Positions 10,250 through 19,724 of a stretch of DNA of 64,000 nt are shown piece by piece (the stretch's first letter is position 1; every line of letters begins with the position of its first letter). The stretch comes from Novipirellula galeiformis (GTDB taxonomy: Bacteria; Planctomycetota; Planctomycetia; Pirellulales; Pirellulaceae). A program made the position numbers and the translations under genes. The stretch is from contig NZ_SJPT01000003.1 of the NCBI RefSeq assembly GCF_007860095.1, positions 331,764 through 395,763 of the forward strand. Direction: 5' to 3'. The notes beneath the pieces were generated by a model. That model had not been told where the DNA came from. It did not search any database and was given only the letters and a program-made list of their open reading frames with translations.

Positions 10250-10876
10250 ATGGCATCCCCCAAAGTTAAAAACGTCCTTTTCGGACCGATCCTCGATGAC
10301 AACCCGATCGCATTACAAATCCTGGGGATTTGTAGCGCCTTGGCAGTCACGACGAAGATGGAAACATCCGTCGTGATGGCGATCGCGGTCATCGCTGTGA
10401 CCGCGTTCAGCAACGCCGCAGTCAGTGCAATCCGCCACTACATCCCCGGCAGCATCCGCATCATCGTTCAAATGACGGTGATCGCATCGCTGGTGATCGT
10501 GGTTGACCAGTTGCTCAAGGCATACATGTTTGACATCAGCAAGCAATTGTCGGTCTTCGTCGGTCTGATCATCACGAACTGTATCGTGATGGGACGTGCC
10601 GAAGGCTTTGCGATGAAGAATAAACCGGGCATCAGTTTTATCGACGGAGTCGGCAACGGACTCGGGTACGGCATGGTGCTGCTTTTCGTCGCTTTTTTCC
10701 GCGAGCTGTTTGGTAGTGGATCGATCTTCGGTTATGAGTTGATGCAATTGACTCGTAACGGCGGTTGGTACAACCCGAACAACTTGATGCTTTTACCGCC
10801 CAGTGCGTTTTTCTTGATTGGCTTTCTGATCTGGATCATCCGCGCCTGGAAGCCTGAACAAATCGAAGAGGCTTAA
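10250..10876 (+). CDS. nqrD: Na+-translocating NADH:quinone reductase subunit D
   Basis: Integral membrane subunit of 208 residues, homologous to RnfE. It has about six hydrophobic segments. The family motif [19 protein letters not shown] (about 105-123) includes the Cys that, with the one in NqrE, holds a membrane-embedded iron-sulfur centre. The N-terminus [18 protein letters not shown] is characteristic. It follows nqrC by two bases with an AGGGAGA ribosome site, and nqrE begins four bases after its stop. Confidence 0.96.
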   Translation: MASPKVKNVLFGPILDDNPIALQILGICSALAVTTKMETSVVMAIAVIAVTAFSNAAVSAIRHYIPGSIRIIVQMTVIASLVIVVDQLLKAYMFDISKQLSVFVGLIITNCIVMGRAEGFAMKNKPGISFIDGVGNGLGYGMVLLFVAFFRELFGSGSIFGYELMQLTRNGGWYNPNNLMLLPPSAFFLIGFLIWIIRAWKPEQIEEA

Positions 10877-10880
10877 TTCA

Positions 10881-11516
10881 ATGGAACATTACCTTAGCAT
10901 TCTGCTCAAATCGATTTTTGTCGAGAACCTCGCACTCGCATTCTTTCTGGGGATGTGTACGTTCTTGGCGATCAGCAAAAATGTCAAAACCGCATTGGGT
11001 CTTGGCGTTGCGGTGATTGTCATCCAGGCGATCACGGTGCCAGCGAACCAAGTGATCTACTCGTGCTTTCTGAAGAAGGGAGCTCTCGTCTGGGCGAACA
11101 GTTTGATCAGCACGTCGACGATCGATTTTTCGACGGTTGACTTGTCGTTCCTCGGATTCATCAGTTACATCGGTGTGATCGCGGCGATGGTTCAGATTCT
11201 CGAGATGACGCTCGACAAGTTCTTCCCGCCGCTCTACAACGCGTTGGGAATTTTCTTGCCTTTGATCACCGTGAACTGTGCCATTTTGGGTGCCTCGTTG
11301 TTCATGGAACAACGCAAGTACGACTTTGTCGAATCGTGCTTCTTCGGCGTCGGATGTGGCGTTGGATGGGCATTGGCGATCGCGGCGTTGGCCGGGATTC
11401 GCGAGAAGATGAAGTACAGTGATGTGCCTCCGCCGCTGCGTGGTCTTGGAATCACCTTCATTACGGTGGGCTTGATGGCGTTAGCGTTTATGTCGTTCAG
11501 CGGTATTCAGCTGTAG
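10881..11516 (+). CDS. nqrE: Na+-translocating NADH:quinone reductase subunit E
   Basis: Integral membrane subunit of 211 residues, homologous to RnfA and related to NqrD by an inverted topology. [19 protein letters not shown] starts the first helix, and [19 protein letters not shown] carries the conserved Cys for the membrane iron-sulfur centre. The C-terminal part ([18 protein letters not shown]) is typical. An intrinsic terminator follows directly, separating it from nqrF. Confidence 0.96.
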   Translation: MEHYLSILLKSIFVENLALAFFLGMCTFLAISKNVKTALGLGVAVIVIQAITVPANQVIYSCFLKKGALVWANSLISTSTIDFSTVDLSFLGFISYIGVIAAMVQILEMTLDKFFPPLYNALGIFLPLITVNCAILGASLFMEQRKYDFVESCFFGVGCGVGWALAIAALAGIREKMKYSDVPPPLRGLGITFITVGLMALAFMSFSGIQL

Positions 11517-11526
11517 CGAGCCTGGT

Positions 11527-11560
11527 GCGATGGCCCCCGGATCGGCCATCGCGTTTTTTT
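11527..11560 (+). terminator. intrinsic terminator between nqrE and nqrF
   Basis: A perfect 9-bp stem (GCGATGGCC at 11527-11535 and GGCCATCGC at 11544-11552) with an 8-base loop is followed by G and seven T residues. It starts about 10 bases after the nqrE stop and ends about 35 bases before the nqrF ATG. It is therefore inside what is normally one transcript, and should cut or reduce read-through into nqrF. Confidence 0.8.
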
Positions 11561-11595
11561 AATTAAATCATCGAACTTCTGATGAGTTTGTAGTT

Positions 11596-12819
11596 ATGGA
11601 AACCGTCCTACTTGGCGTCGCGATGTTTACCGTCGTCGTCGTCGCACTTGTTTTGATCATTCTCGCAGCCAAGAGCGTGTTAGTCGCTTCAGGCCCGGTG
11701 AAGATCAGAATCAATAACCAAAAAGAAATTGAAGTCCCTGCCGGCGGCAAGCTGCTCGGGGCCCTCGCCGATGCAGGCGTGTTCGTTTCAAGCGCCTGTG
11801 GTGGCGGTGGAACGTGTGCCCAGTGCAAGGTCAAAGTCGAGTCCGGTGGCGGAGAGATTCTGGCCACCGAGAAAGGGCACATCAACAAGAAAGAAGCCGC
11901 CGAAGGCGAGCGTCTTTCTTGCCAAGTCGCTGTCAAGCAAGACATGGTTGTGGAGGTCCCTGCCGAAGCGTTCGAGACCAAGAAATGGGAATGCACCGTT
12001 CGCAGCAACAACAACGTTGCGACCTTTATCAAGGAATTGGTACTCGAATTGCCCGCCGGTGAAGAGGTCGACTTCAAAGCAGGTGGATACATTCAAATCG
12101 AATGCCCACCGCACGTGGTCAACTATAAAGACTTCGACATCGACGAACGCTTCCACGAAGACTGGGACAAGTTCAACGTTTGGCGTTATGTGTCCAAGGT
12201 CGAAGAGCCCGTCGTGCGTGCTTACTCGATGGCCAACTATCCCGGCGAACAGGGCATCATCATGCTGAACGTGCGTGTCGCATCGCCGCCACCACGCGCT
12301 CCCGAAGGTACCCCGCCCGGCCAAATGAGTAGTTACATCTTCAATTTGAAGCCAGGTGACAAGGCGACGATCAGCGGCCCGTACGGTGAGTTCTTCATCA
12401 AAGACTCCAAGGCTGAAATGATCTACATCGGGGGCGGTGCCGGAATGGCTCCGCTTCGTAGTCACATTTTCGAATTGTTCAAACGCGGTAAAACCGATCG
12501 CAAGGTATCCTATTGGTACGGCGGTCGAAGCAGTCGCGAGTTGTTCTACGTCGATCATTTCCGCAAGATCGAAGAGCAGTTCCCGAACTTCAAGTTCAAC
12601 ATCGCATTGTCCGAGCCGTTGCCCAGCGACAACTGGACGGGCTACAAAGGCTTCATCCATCAAGTGCTGCTCGAGAACTACTTGAAAGATCATCCGGCTC
12701 CGGAAGATATTGAGTACTACATCTGTGGGCCACCGATGATGAACCAAGCGGTCTTTAAGATGCTAGATGACCTTGGCGTCGAGCCGGAAAACATCGCCTA
12801 CGATGACTTCGGCGGCTAA
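11596..12819 (+). CDS. nqrF: Na+-translocating NADH:quinone reductase subunit F
   Basis: NADH-oxidising subunit of 407 residues that feeds electrons to the pump. It has one N-terminal membrane helix (about 5-25), a 2Fe-2S ferredoxin domain with C68, C74, C77 and C109, an FAD domain with the RAYSMANYP motif, and an NADH domain with [15 protein letters not shown] and a terminal [10 protein letters not shown]...[10 protein letters not shown]. All cofactor residues are present and length matches the Vibrio protein. It lies after the terminator at 11527-11560, so it may have its own promoter or depend on read-through. Confidence 0.97.
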   Translation: METVLLGVAMFTVVVVALVLIILAAKSVLVASGPVKIRINNQKEIEVPAGGKLLGALADAGVFVSSACGGGGTCAQCKVKVESGGGEILATEKGHINKKEAAEGERLSCQVAVKQDMVVEVPAEAFETKKWECTVRSNNNVATFIKELVLELPAGEEVDFKAGGYIQIECPPHVVNYKDFDIDERFHEDWDKFNVWRYVSKVEEPVVRAYSMANYPGEQGIIMLNVRVASPPPRAPEGTPPGQMSSYIFNLKPGDKATISGPYGEFFIKDSKAEMIYIGGGAGMAPLRSHIFELFKRGKTDRKVSYWYGGRSSRELFYVDHFRKIEEQFPNFKFNIALSEPLPSDNWTGYKGFIHQVLLENYLKDHPAPEDIEYYICGPPMMNQAVFKMLDDLGVEPENIAYDDFGG

Positions 12820-12837
12820 GTATCCGGTGTTGGTTTA

Positions 12838-12879
12838 AGGCGGTTGGATGATCGCGAGCCTTCGCGAAACCAGCCGCCT
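12838..12879. repeat. hairpin between nqrF and the apbE fusion gene
   Basis: Arms AGGCGGTTGG (12838-12847) and CCAGCCGCCT (12870-12879) pair with one G-T, and an inner TCGCGA/TCGCGA stem extends the structure. No T-tract follows, so it is not a classical terminator. It may act as an mRNA processing or stability element between the pump genes and the maturation gene. Confidence 0.55.
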
Positions 12880-12911
12880 CTCCCGCGACAAGTTAACTGC
12901 GAACTCCCCTC

Positions 12912-14291
12912 ATGAACCGATCCACGTTCACAACGACAACGCAGCGAATGATCCCGTTCGCTGCGTTTTCTTTTGCTGCCGCTCTGCTGTGGCTCGCCGG
13001 CTCTCCCGCGGTGGCTCAGGACGGCGCCGAGATTCGCGAGTTTCGCGGCCAGACCATGGGGACAACCTACATGGTCAAAGTCTACGATCCTCCGAAACTC
13101 GCGGATGGCATCGACATCGAGATCGATGCGGAACTGCGATCGGTAAACGATCAAATGTCGACCTATTTGAAGTCGTCCGAGATCAGCCGATTCAACGCTT
13201 CGGAATCAACCGATTGGTTTGACGTCAGTGCGGAGACCGCGTTGGTCGTTGACGCCGCACTACGAATTTCCAAAGCAACCAACGGTGCGTTTGACGTCAC
13301 CGTCGGCCCGTTGGTCAATGCGTGGAGCTTCGGACCGGATGCAAAAACAAACACTGTCCCCAGTGACGAAACGATCGCGACGCTTCGTGAATCGGTCGGT
13401 TACGAAAAGCTAGCGGTGCGAATCGAACCGCCCGCATTGAAGAAATCGACGTCCTCATTGAAAGTAGACCTCTCGTCCATCGCCAAAGGACACGGCGTCG
13501 ACCGCGTCATCGCGTTGCTCGAGCGTCATGGTGCCAAAAACGTCTTTGTCGAAATCGGAGGCGAAGTGCGGGTGACGGGCAAGAAAGGCGACCAACCTTG
13601 GAAGGTCGGAATCCAGGACCCGAGGATCGAGCAATCAGGAACCAACGAGACGCCGCTGGCCGCTGCTCACCCCATCGAAAACCAAGCGATGGCGACGTCG
13701 GGTGATTACCGGATCTTTTTTGAAGTGGATGGAAAACGCTATTCCCACACCCTCGATCCGCGCAGCGGGCGTCCGATCGACCACGATCTCGCCTCCGTGT
13801 CGGTGATCGCTCCGACGTGTATGGAAGCAGACGGGTGGGCCACCGCGATCAATGTGCTCGGAGCGGAGCAAGGGGCGAAAATCGCGGCTGCTGAAGGCTT
13901 GGACATTCTATTGATCCGCCACCGTGGAAACGAATTCACGCGGCTCGGGACGGGAACGCTCGCGCAATACGCGACGGATCCGAAACTTGAACCGCATGCG
14001 GCCCAGACTCAAACCCACCAAGCCGCTCAGCCGGGCGACGCGGCACACGCCAGCGAAGAGGCGACGTTCTTTGCCAAAATGCTTCCCACCTTGATCATCA
14101 CGTTGATCGGATTTGGAATCATCTTGAGCGCGATGGCAATCGGAGTGATCTTCGGACGTAAATCGATCAGCGGTTCGTGCGGTGGCTTGGCGGGGAAGAA
14201 AAATGACGACGGCAGCGTCAGTTGTTCGCTGTGCAGCAATCCTTCGGACGCCTGCCAAGAACTCCGCGAGCAGATGAAAAAAGACGCTTAG
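12912..14291 (+). CDS. apbE: FAD:protein FMN transferase fused to an NqrM-like domain
   Basis: Maturation factor for the adjacent pump. After an N-terminal signal/anchor (about 14-37, ending SPAVAQ), residues 45-360 form an ApbE domain: QTMGTTYMVKVY, MSTYLKSSEISRFN, VDLSSIAKGHGVDRV, VEIGGEVRVTG and YSHTLDPRSGRPI. ApbE transfers FMN to Thr of NqrB and NqrC outside the membrane. After a linker of about 30 residues comes a membrane helix (about 391-413) and a Cys-rich end with ISGSCGG, VSCSLC and SDAC, i.e. four cysteines. This end closely resembles NqrM, a small protein needed for Na+-NQR assembly and usually encoded separately. The topology fits: periplasmic ApbE, one helix, cytoplasmic Cys domain. 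Confidence 0.92.
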   Translation: MNRSTFTTTTQRMIPFAAFSFAAALLWLAGSPAVAQDGAEIREFRGQTMGTTYMVKVYDPPKLADGIDIEIDAELRSVNDQMSTYLKSSEISRFNASESTDWFDVSAETALVVDAALRISKATNGAFDVTVGPLVNAWSFGPDAKTNTVPSDETIATLRESVGYEKLAVRIEPPALKKSTSSLKVDLSSIAKGHGVDRVIALLERHGAKNVFVEIGGEVRVTGKKGDQPWKVGIQDPRIEQSGTNETPLAAAHPIENQAMATSGDYRIFFEVDGKRYSHTLDPRSGRPIDHDLASVSVIAPTCMEADGWATAINVLGAEQGAKIAAAEGLDILLIRHRGNEFTRLGTGTLAQYATDPKLEPHAAQTQTHQAAQPGDAAHASEEATFFAKMLPTLIITLIGFGIILSAMAIGVIFGRKSISGSCGGLAGKKNDDGSVSCSLCSNPSDACQELREQMKKDA

Positions 14292-14415
14292 CGCGTCGCC
14301 CGGCTTCCCGCCGGTGGGGCACCAACGCGAGGAGTGCCTCGCGCGTTTTTCATCTTCGCCACGGAGGCTTTATCTTCGCCACCGAGGCAATCCTTCCTCC
14401 GTCGCCGAGGACGGA

Positions 14416-14628
14416 TCAACCGCCGCCCACCAACGTGACCACTTCCACTTCGTCCCCATCGTTGACGAGGGTCGATGGGTAGTCTTCGCGGGGCACGACG
14501 TCGGCGTTGATCTCCACAGCCAAGTAGTTTGCTGGCACCTCAACGGTGTTCAGCAAACGCTCCACACTCATCGCCGATTCGATTTCGACGCGTTCGCCGT
14601 TGACTTTAATCTGGATCATTTTACTCAT
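14416..14628 (-). CDS. thiS: sulfur carrier protein ThiS
   Basis: Ubiquitin-like protein of 70 residues (67 if the second ATG at 14619 is used). It carries sulfur as a C-terminal thiocarboxylate for thiazole synthesis in the thiamine pathway. It has the expected [10 protein letters not shown] start, the [19 protein letters not shown] core and the tail [14 protein letters not shown] ending in Gly-Gly. The ATG at 14628 overlaps the end of the upstream sugar isomerase-like gene by 8 bases, which suggests translational coupling. No thiG, thiF or thiO is nearby, so its partners are elsewhere. Confidence 0.9.
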   Translation of the reverse strand: MSKMIQIKVNGERVEIESAMSVERLLNTVEVPANYLAVEINADVVPREDYPSTLVNDGDEVEVVTLVGGG

Positions 14629-15616
14629 CAAATGCCGCGTCAAAGGCGACGGTGCTAGGTGAAAAATCAAGTTTCTTCGTGAACGCACACGCTTCCTTGG
14701 CTCCGAAGGTTCGCTCCATTCCGGAATCTTCCCATTCAATGGAAAGTGGACCGGTGTACTCGATTTCGTTGAGGGCACGAATGATCTCTTCAAAGTTCAC
14801 GCCACCTCGGCCGGGACTGCGGAAGTCCCAACCACGTCGCGAATCGCCGAAGTTCAAATGGCTGCAATTAATGCCGCTGCGACCGTCGAGCGTCACAATC
14901 GCATCTTTGATATGCACGTGATAGATGCGGTCGGGGAACGCACGAATGAATTGAACCGGATCGATGCCCTGCCAAATCAAGTGGCTGGGATCGAAATTGA
15001 AACCAAACTCTTTGCGATGGTCGAGCGCCTCGAGTGCGCGAGCTGCGGTGTGAATATCGAAGGCAATTTCGGTCGGATGCACTTCCAAGGCGAAGTTCAC
15101 CCCACATTCAGCGAAGACATCGAGAATCGGATTGAATCGCTCGGCCAGCAATGCGAAACCGTCATCAATCATGCTCGGTGGAACGGGCGGGAAGGAATAC
15201 AGCAGATGCCAAATGCTGCTACCGGTGAACCCGTTGACGACACCGACCCCAAATTTCTGAGCGGCACGCGCGGTATTCATTAACTCTTCGGCCGCTCGCT
15301 GGTTCACGCCCGCGGGATCTCCATCACCCCAAACGTACTCAGGCAAAATCGATTTGTGACGGGCGTCGATGTTGTCCAACACCGCTTGACCGACCAAATG
15401 GCCGCTGATGGCGTGGCATTGCAGCCCCGCATCGTCGAGCAATTTGCGTTGCTTGTCACAATAGTCGTCTTCGGCGATCGCGCGGTCCACTTCGAAGTGA
15501 TCCCCCCAGCACGCTAATTCGATACCGTCGTAACCAAATTCGGCGGTCATGCGAGCCAATTCAGCAATCGGCAGGTCGGCCCATTGGCCGGTGAAAAGCG
15601 TAACGGGTCGAGCCAT
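14621..15616 (-). CDS. sugar phosphate isomerase/epimerase family TIM barrel
   Basis: A 331-residue protein of the xylose-isomerase-like AP endonuclease 2 superfamily. Metal-ligand segments of the barrel are visible: [15 protein letters not shown] (about 28-42), FALEVHPTE (about 177-185), [10 protein letters not shown] (about 204-213), YHVHIKDA (about 232-239) and [12 protein letters not shown] near the C-terminus. Members act as isomerases, epimerases or inosose-type dehydratases; the substrate cannot be told. It is followed by an overlapping thiS. There is no signal peptide, so it is cytoplasmic. Confidence 0.87.
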   Translation of the reverse strand: MARPVTLFTGQWADLPIAELARMTAEFGYDGIELACWGDHFEVDRAIAEDDYCDKQRKLLDDAGLQCHAISGHLVGQAVLDNIDARHKSILPEYVWGDGDPAGVNQRAAEELMNTARAAQKFGVGVVNGFTGSSIWHLLYSFPPVPPSMIDDGFALLAERFNPILDVFAECGVNFALEVHPTEIAFDIHTAARALEALDHRKEFGFNFDPSHLIWQGIDPVQFIRAFPDRIYHVHIKDAIVTLDGRSGINCSHLNFGDSRRGWDFRSPGRGGVNFEEIIRALNEIEYTGPLSIEWEDSGMERTFGAKEACAFTKKLDFSPSTVAFDAAFDE

Positions 15617-16193
15617 CGCGAAGATTCTCCGTAAAGAGGGGGATCAAGGTTAACGATCGTAGCGGCACTCAGGTGGAACCAACGTGTCGTCGTGATTTCG
15701 AGACCGGATTATAGAGGGATCCGGCGACCGATGGTGCGCGGTGGCGGCGGAAAACCTCAACCATTCCAAGTATTGCAGCGGCATGGGGCAATCCGTGCAA
15801 GTCAATCGACACCATGAACAAAAAACGAGGCGTCGTTGAACGCATTCCGTATCAGTGAAACAAGAGCATCAGCTGCGATTGCCCCAACGCCCCAGCCGTC
15901 TGCACCAAGTTCAACTCAGCACTCTAGCCGCGTGTTGATTTGGTCATCATCACCGTTCGCTGCTGGGCCGGCAAATGAACCGGTTGGGCATTTCATTTGT
16001 GAGCGGCAAGCCGCCAGCCCTAGGTCATCTACGTTGACACGATCCGAGTGGTGCTTGTAGCGGAGCGGCGCAATCCGCCCAGTCAATCCAGCCAGTCAAT
16101 TTCGAATGTTTTACGCGTTACAACCCGACCGCTCGTGCCGTTCCACTATCCAAATCGATGGCATTGGGCGTTCATGTGAGTAGCGGTCAGGTG
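15617..16193. other. intergenic region with degenerate repeats
   Basis: About 575 bases with no supported gene. It contains pieces such as TGAGCGGCAAGCCGCCAGCC and GTAGCGGAGCGGCGCAATCC, and a doublet CAGTCAATCCAGCCAGTCAAT. These resemble repeat fragments scattered between planctomycete genes. The promoter of the sugar isomerase-like gene (minus strand) should be near 15620-15720. Confidence 0.4.
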
Positions 16194-16625
16194 TCATTCA
16201 AACGCAAGCCGTCGAGCTTGGATCTTGAGCTCGGCTTGGATTTGCTCAATCGATCGCGTTTGCTCGGCCAAATCGGTCATCGCCGATTGCCGTTGGAATC
16301 TGAATTGCCGCTCGAGGTGCTCTTGAAACGCCGTGCGAGCATTCAATTGAGCTTCACGAGCATCGAGGTCTGCCTCCCATCGCTGCAGACGCTCAACCAA
16401 GTCAGCGGCTTGGAGCCCTAACCAGGAATTGCCAGAGTTGGTCGCGGCCGGCTCGGTGGACAGATGATGCGAAGCGTCGACGCGAACCGTCTTCTTAGCG
16501 GCGGCCCCCGGCGAGTTCAGCCTTGTAACAGGGGCGTTACACGCCGACCAATCGTGCCCCCAACCGAGACGAATCCGCTCGATGGAGCTCGGTTTCTCAA
16601 TGCGTTTGGCGCGGTACGCGGGCAT
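16194..16625 (-). CDS. hypothetical coiled-coil protein
   Basis: A 143-residue product. The first half is of low complexity with a Ser/Thr/Ala-rich stretch. The second half (about 72-140) is a heptad-patterned coiled coil (DLVERLQRWEADLDAREAQL followed by ARTAFQEHLERQFRFQRQ). Similar WE-x-L-x-x-REAQLN coiled coils occur in planctomycete hypothetical proteins. No enzyme motif is present. The start at 16625 is uncertain. The gene is isolated, and a competing plus-strand frame over it has no recognisable features. Confidence 0.5.
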   Translation of the reverse strand: MPAYRAKRIEKPSSIERIRLGWGHDWSACNAPVTRLNSPGAAAKKTVRVDASHHLSTEPAATNSGNSWLGLQAADLVERLQRWEADLDAREAQLNARTAFQEHLERQFRFQRQSAMTDLAEQTRSIEQIQAELKIQARRLAFE

Positions 16626-16939
16626 GATACATCAACGAAATCAGTGGGGTGTGGCGGAAGCGGCCCAACCGAGCTTCTCTGCGAAGCGTCGGGAAGCTTG
16701 CATTTCGGCTACAAATTTCCCTCGACGCAAACGGACTGGCACGTCCGGCGCAAAAGTTGCTTTAAGGTTGCGGTAGGGATACTTAGTGGTTCGGAAACCG
16801 TTGCGATTAAGCTCCATTGATCTGCTCTGACAAGATAAAATGAACGCACAAGTGGTGCGGTCCGTATCGGTTGTCCCGTTAGAACGGCTAATTCACACTC
16901 CCCCCAACCGCACCTCAATTTAAGGATGAGTCTCCGCTC
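16626..16939. other. intergenic region, nothing recognised
   Basis: About 310 bases between the divergent coiled-coil gene and the exported prenyltransferase-repeat gene. It must hold promoters for both, but I cannot point to convincing boxes. No repeat, hairpin or small gene stands out. Confidence 0.35.
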
Positions 16940-18049
16940 ATGATTCGTTTGCTCACGATTTTGCTTTGTTCCAGCCTGCTGGGTAGCCACGTTTCGGGGC
17001 TCGTTTTCGCTGAAACCCCACTCCAAGCGAAAATTCAGCGTTCGGCCAACCGTGGCATTGAATTCCTTAAAAACCGCGGTCAAGCGGCCGACGGTTCCTT
17101 CAGCGGCGAAACGGGAGTGGCCGTAACGGCGCTTTGCGTCAACGCGATCCTGCAACACCGCCCCCAAGCGATCAACGATCCTGGGATCCAGAAGGCGCTG
17201 GCGTATATTGAGTCAAAATTCCAAGGCGACGGTGGAATTTACGCCACCGGATCGATGTATCGCAATTATGAAACCTCGGTGGCCGTCGGCGCCTTGGTGC
17301 AAGCAAACCGCGAGGGCCGTTACGACAGCCCCCTGAAGCGAGCCGAGATGTTTTTGAAGGGGATTCAATGGGACGAAGGGGAAGGGATCGAAACCTCCGA
17401 CCCTTCCTATGGCGGTGCGGGCTATGGAAAACACAAGCGTCCGGACCTCTCGAACACCTCGTTCTTGATTGATGCGCTCCGCGACCTGGGTAATGACGAG
17501 GAGGATGAATCGCTGCAAAAAGCGTTGCAGTTCGTCGTCCGTTCTCAGAACTTGGCCCACCAGGGCAACGACACGCCGCATGCAGACCAAGTCAACGATG
17601 GCGGTTTTTATTACACGCCCGCCGCGGGCGGGGAAAGCCAAGCCGGTGCGGCCGAAGGCGGAGGGTTGCGAAGCTATGGTTCGATGACCTATGCGGGACT
17701 CAAAAGCATGATCTACGCCGGGTTATCCAAGGATGACCCGCGAGTGATGGCGGCGATGGATTTTATTGCCAAGAACTACTCGCTCGACTCCAACCCCGGG
17801 ATGGGGCAAGCCGGTTTGTACTATTACTATCACACCTTCGCCAAAGCGCTCGATGCAGCACAAGTCGAGGTGCTTGATGACGCATCGGGAACCCCACACC
17901 CGTGGCGTGAAGAGTTGACCGACCACCTGATTTCCGAACAACAAGCCGATGGATCTTGGGTCAACAAGAAGAGCGAGCGTTGGATGGAAGGGGACCGTCA
18001 ACTCGTGACCGCCTACACCTTGCTCGCGCTGGCGTACTGTCGCGACTAG
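16940..18049 (+). CDS. exported prenyltransferase/squalene-cyclase repeat protein
   Basis: A 369-residue protein with a clear signal peptide (about 1-25, cleavage after GLVFA). The mature part has alpha/alpha-toroid repeats: GIEFLKNRGQAADGSFSGET, ALAYIESKFQGDGGIYATGS, and near the end LISEQQADGSWVN. Such QxxDGSW-type repeats define the squalene-hopene cyclase and protein prenyltransferase fold. The DxDD catalytic motif of cyclases is not seen and the protein is exported, so a cyclase function is unlikely; a binding or structural role is more plausible. The family is expanded in planctomycetes. It appears monocistronic. Confidence 0.82.
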   Translation: MIRLLTILLCSSLLGSHVSGLVFAETPLQAKIQRSANRGIEFLKNRGQAADGSFSGETGVAVTALCVNAILQHRPQAINDPGIQKALAYIESKFQGDGGIYATGSMYRNYETSVAVGALVQANREGRYDSPLKRAEMFLKGIQWDEGEGIETSDPSYGGAGYGKHKRPDLSNTSFLIDALRDLGNDEEDESLQKALQFVVRSQNLAHQGNDTPHADQVNDGGFYYTPAAGGESQAGAAEGGGLRSYGSMTYAGLKSMIYAGLSKDDPRVMAAMDFIAKNYSLDSNPGMGQAGLYYYYHTFAKALDAAQVEVLDDASGTPHPWREELTDHLISEQQADGSWVNKKSERWMEGDRQLVTAYTLLALAYCRD

Positions 18050-18352
18050 ATCGTCGTCGCCCCTCTAGCCACGCCGCCGTGGAGCCAGGAAAAATCGTGA
18101 TCGACTCGGTTCCTCGCTGACGCGTCGTGTCATGATTTTATTTGGAAAACGGCATTCGCGTCACTTCAATACTGACGCGCCGGGTTTTGATTGACGGGAG
18201 AGGCAAGCTCCCAACCGCCGAGGGCGTGTCGGCAAGAACACGTTTGGCTAGACGTTTGGCTACTCGACACTCAGGATGGTTTGTTGATAATCGCGAGCTA
18301 GGTAAGCGAGTAAATCAGCTAAACTGTTTTTTGGAAAATCGAGAATAAAGCC
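18050..18352. other. intergenic region upstream of pgk
   Basis: About 300 bases without a gene. The last 60 bases are A/T-richer than the rest and probably contain the pgk promoter. A purine-rich AGAATAAAG just before the pgk ATG may serve as a weak ribosome site. Confidence 0.4.
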
Positions 18353-19546
18353 ATGGCGAAAAAGACAATCGATCAAGTCGACGTAGCGGGTAAGAATGTA
18401 TTGATGCGGGTCGACTTTAATGTCCCGCTCGATGAAAACCAGACGATCACCGATGACCGCCGCATTCGCATGGCATTGCCGAGCATCAAGAGCGTCATCG
18501 ATCGTGGCGGACGCGTGATTTTGATGAGCCATCTGGGACGTCCCGAAGGCAAGGGGGATGACGCCAAGTACAGTTTGGCACCCGCGGCGAAGCAATTGGG
18601 CGTGTTGCTGGAAAAACCAGTGGCCTTTGCCGCCGATACGGTCGGGGAGGACGCGACCGGCAAAGCCGCCGCACTCACCGACGGCGACGTGTTGGTGCTG
18701 GAAAACTTGCGTTTCAATCCCGGCGAAAAGAAGGGCGACAGCGAGTTTGCGGGCAAGCTCGCCGCCATGGCCGATGTTTATTGCAACGATGCCTTCGGTA
18801 CCTGTCACCGCAAAGACGCATCGATGGTTGCCGTCCCCGAAGCGATGGCCGGCAAGCCTCGCGTGGTCGGCCATCTGGTTGCCAAAGAGATCGCTTACTT
18901 GACCGACGCGATCAGCAACCCCAAACGTCCCTTCGTCGCGATTTTGGGCGGAGCGAAGGTCAGCGACAAGATCAACGTGATCAACAACTTGCTGGGGATT
19001 TGTGACACGATCTTGATCGGGGGCGCAATGGCATACACCTTCTCGTTGGCCAAGGGCGGCAACGTGGGAGGCAGCTTGGTCGAGAAAGACAAGGTCGACT
19101 TAGCAAAAGAACTACTGGCCAAGGGAGGCGACAAATTGCGTCTTCCTGTCGACACTCATTGTGGCGACGACTTCCGCGACATCGCCGGCTGCAACAAAAA
19201 GATCGTGGCGGCAGGTGAGATCCCTGACGACATGGAAGGCTTTGACATCGGTCCTGAAACCGCAGAACTCTACTCCGAGGTGATCAAGAACGCCAAAACG
19301 ATCGTCTGGAACGGCCCCATGGGCGTGTTTGAAAAACCACCCATGGACGCTGGCACCAAAGCGGTCGCTCAAGCGGTCGCCGACAGCGACTCGGTCAGCA
19401 TCATCGGCGGAGGAGACAGTGCCGCGGCGGTAGACCAACTCGGTTTCGCGGACCAAGTCAGTCATGTCAGCACCGGTGGCGGTGCCAGCCTAGCGATGCT
19501 CGAAGGCCAACGCTTCGCCGCCGTCGATCTGCTCGACGAAGCGTAA
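18353..19546 (+). CDS. pgk: phosphoglycerate kinase
   Basis: Glycolytic enzyme that interconverts 1,3-bisphosphoglycerate plus ADP and 3-phosphoglycerate plus ATP. The 397-residue protein has the substrate-binding [15 protein letters not shown] (about 15-29), [13 protein letters not shown], the hinge [15 protein letters not shown], and the nucleotide-binding [15 protein letters not shown] and [15 protein letters not shown] near the C-terminus, ending with [13 protein letters not shown]. All expected motifs are intact and length is normal. It is not next to gap or tpi here. A polypurine/polypyrimidine inverted repeat follows. Confidence 0.97.
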   Translation: MAKKTIDQVDVAGKNVLMRVDFNVPLDENQTITDDRRIRMALPSIKSVIDRGGRVILMSHLGRPEGKGDDAKYSLAPAAKQLGVLLEKPVAFAADTVGEDATGKAAALTDGDVLVLENLRFNPGEKKGDSEFAGKLAAMADVYCNDAFGTCHRKDASMVAVPEAMAGKPRVVGHLVAKEIAYLTDAISNPKRPFVAILGGAKVSDKINVINNLLGICDTILIGGAMAYTFSLAKGGNVGGSLVEKDKVDLAKELLAKGGDKLRLPVDTHCGDDFRDIAGCNKKIVAAGEIPDDMEGFDIGPETAELYSEVIKNAKTIVWNGPMGVFEKPPMDAGTKAVAQAVADSDSVSIIGGGDSAAAVDQLGFADQVSHVSTGGGASLAMLEGQRFAAVDLLDEA

Positions 19547-19560
19547 GCAAGGAAAGAGGG

Positions 19561-19713
19561 GGAGGTGGGGGAGAGACAAGGAGAGTGGGAGACAAGAAAA
19601 AGACAAGAGCGAGATTCCCACTCCCCACTCCCCACTCCCCACTCCTTGTCTCCTTGTCTCCTTGTCTCCTTGTCTCTCCCACTCCCCCTCTCCCCCTCTC
19701 CTCCTCTCCTCAT
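19561..19713. repeat. polypurine/polypyrimidine inverted and tandem repeats
   Basis: A purine-rich left half (to about 19615) faces a pyrimidine-rich right half made of CACTCCCC and TTGTCTCC 8-bp tandem units. A perfect 15-bp inverted repeat joins GGGAGAGACAAGGAG (19569-19583) to its complement at 19666-19680. The structure fills the gap between pgk and the glucosidase gene and could form a long hairpin in RNA or a triplex in DNA. It may act as a terminator or insulator. Confidence 0.75.
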
Positions 19714-19724
19714 AAGGCAACGGA

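Noticed and set aside
11788-12747. 319-residue minus-strand frame
   Set aside because: It lies antisense to nqrF, which carries all expected FAD, NADH and 2Fe-2S motifs.
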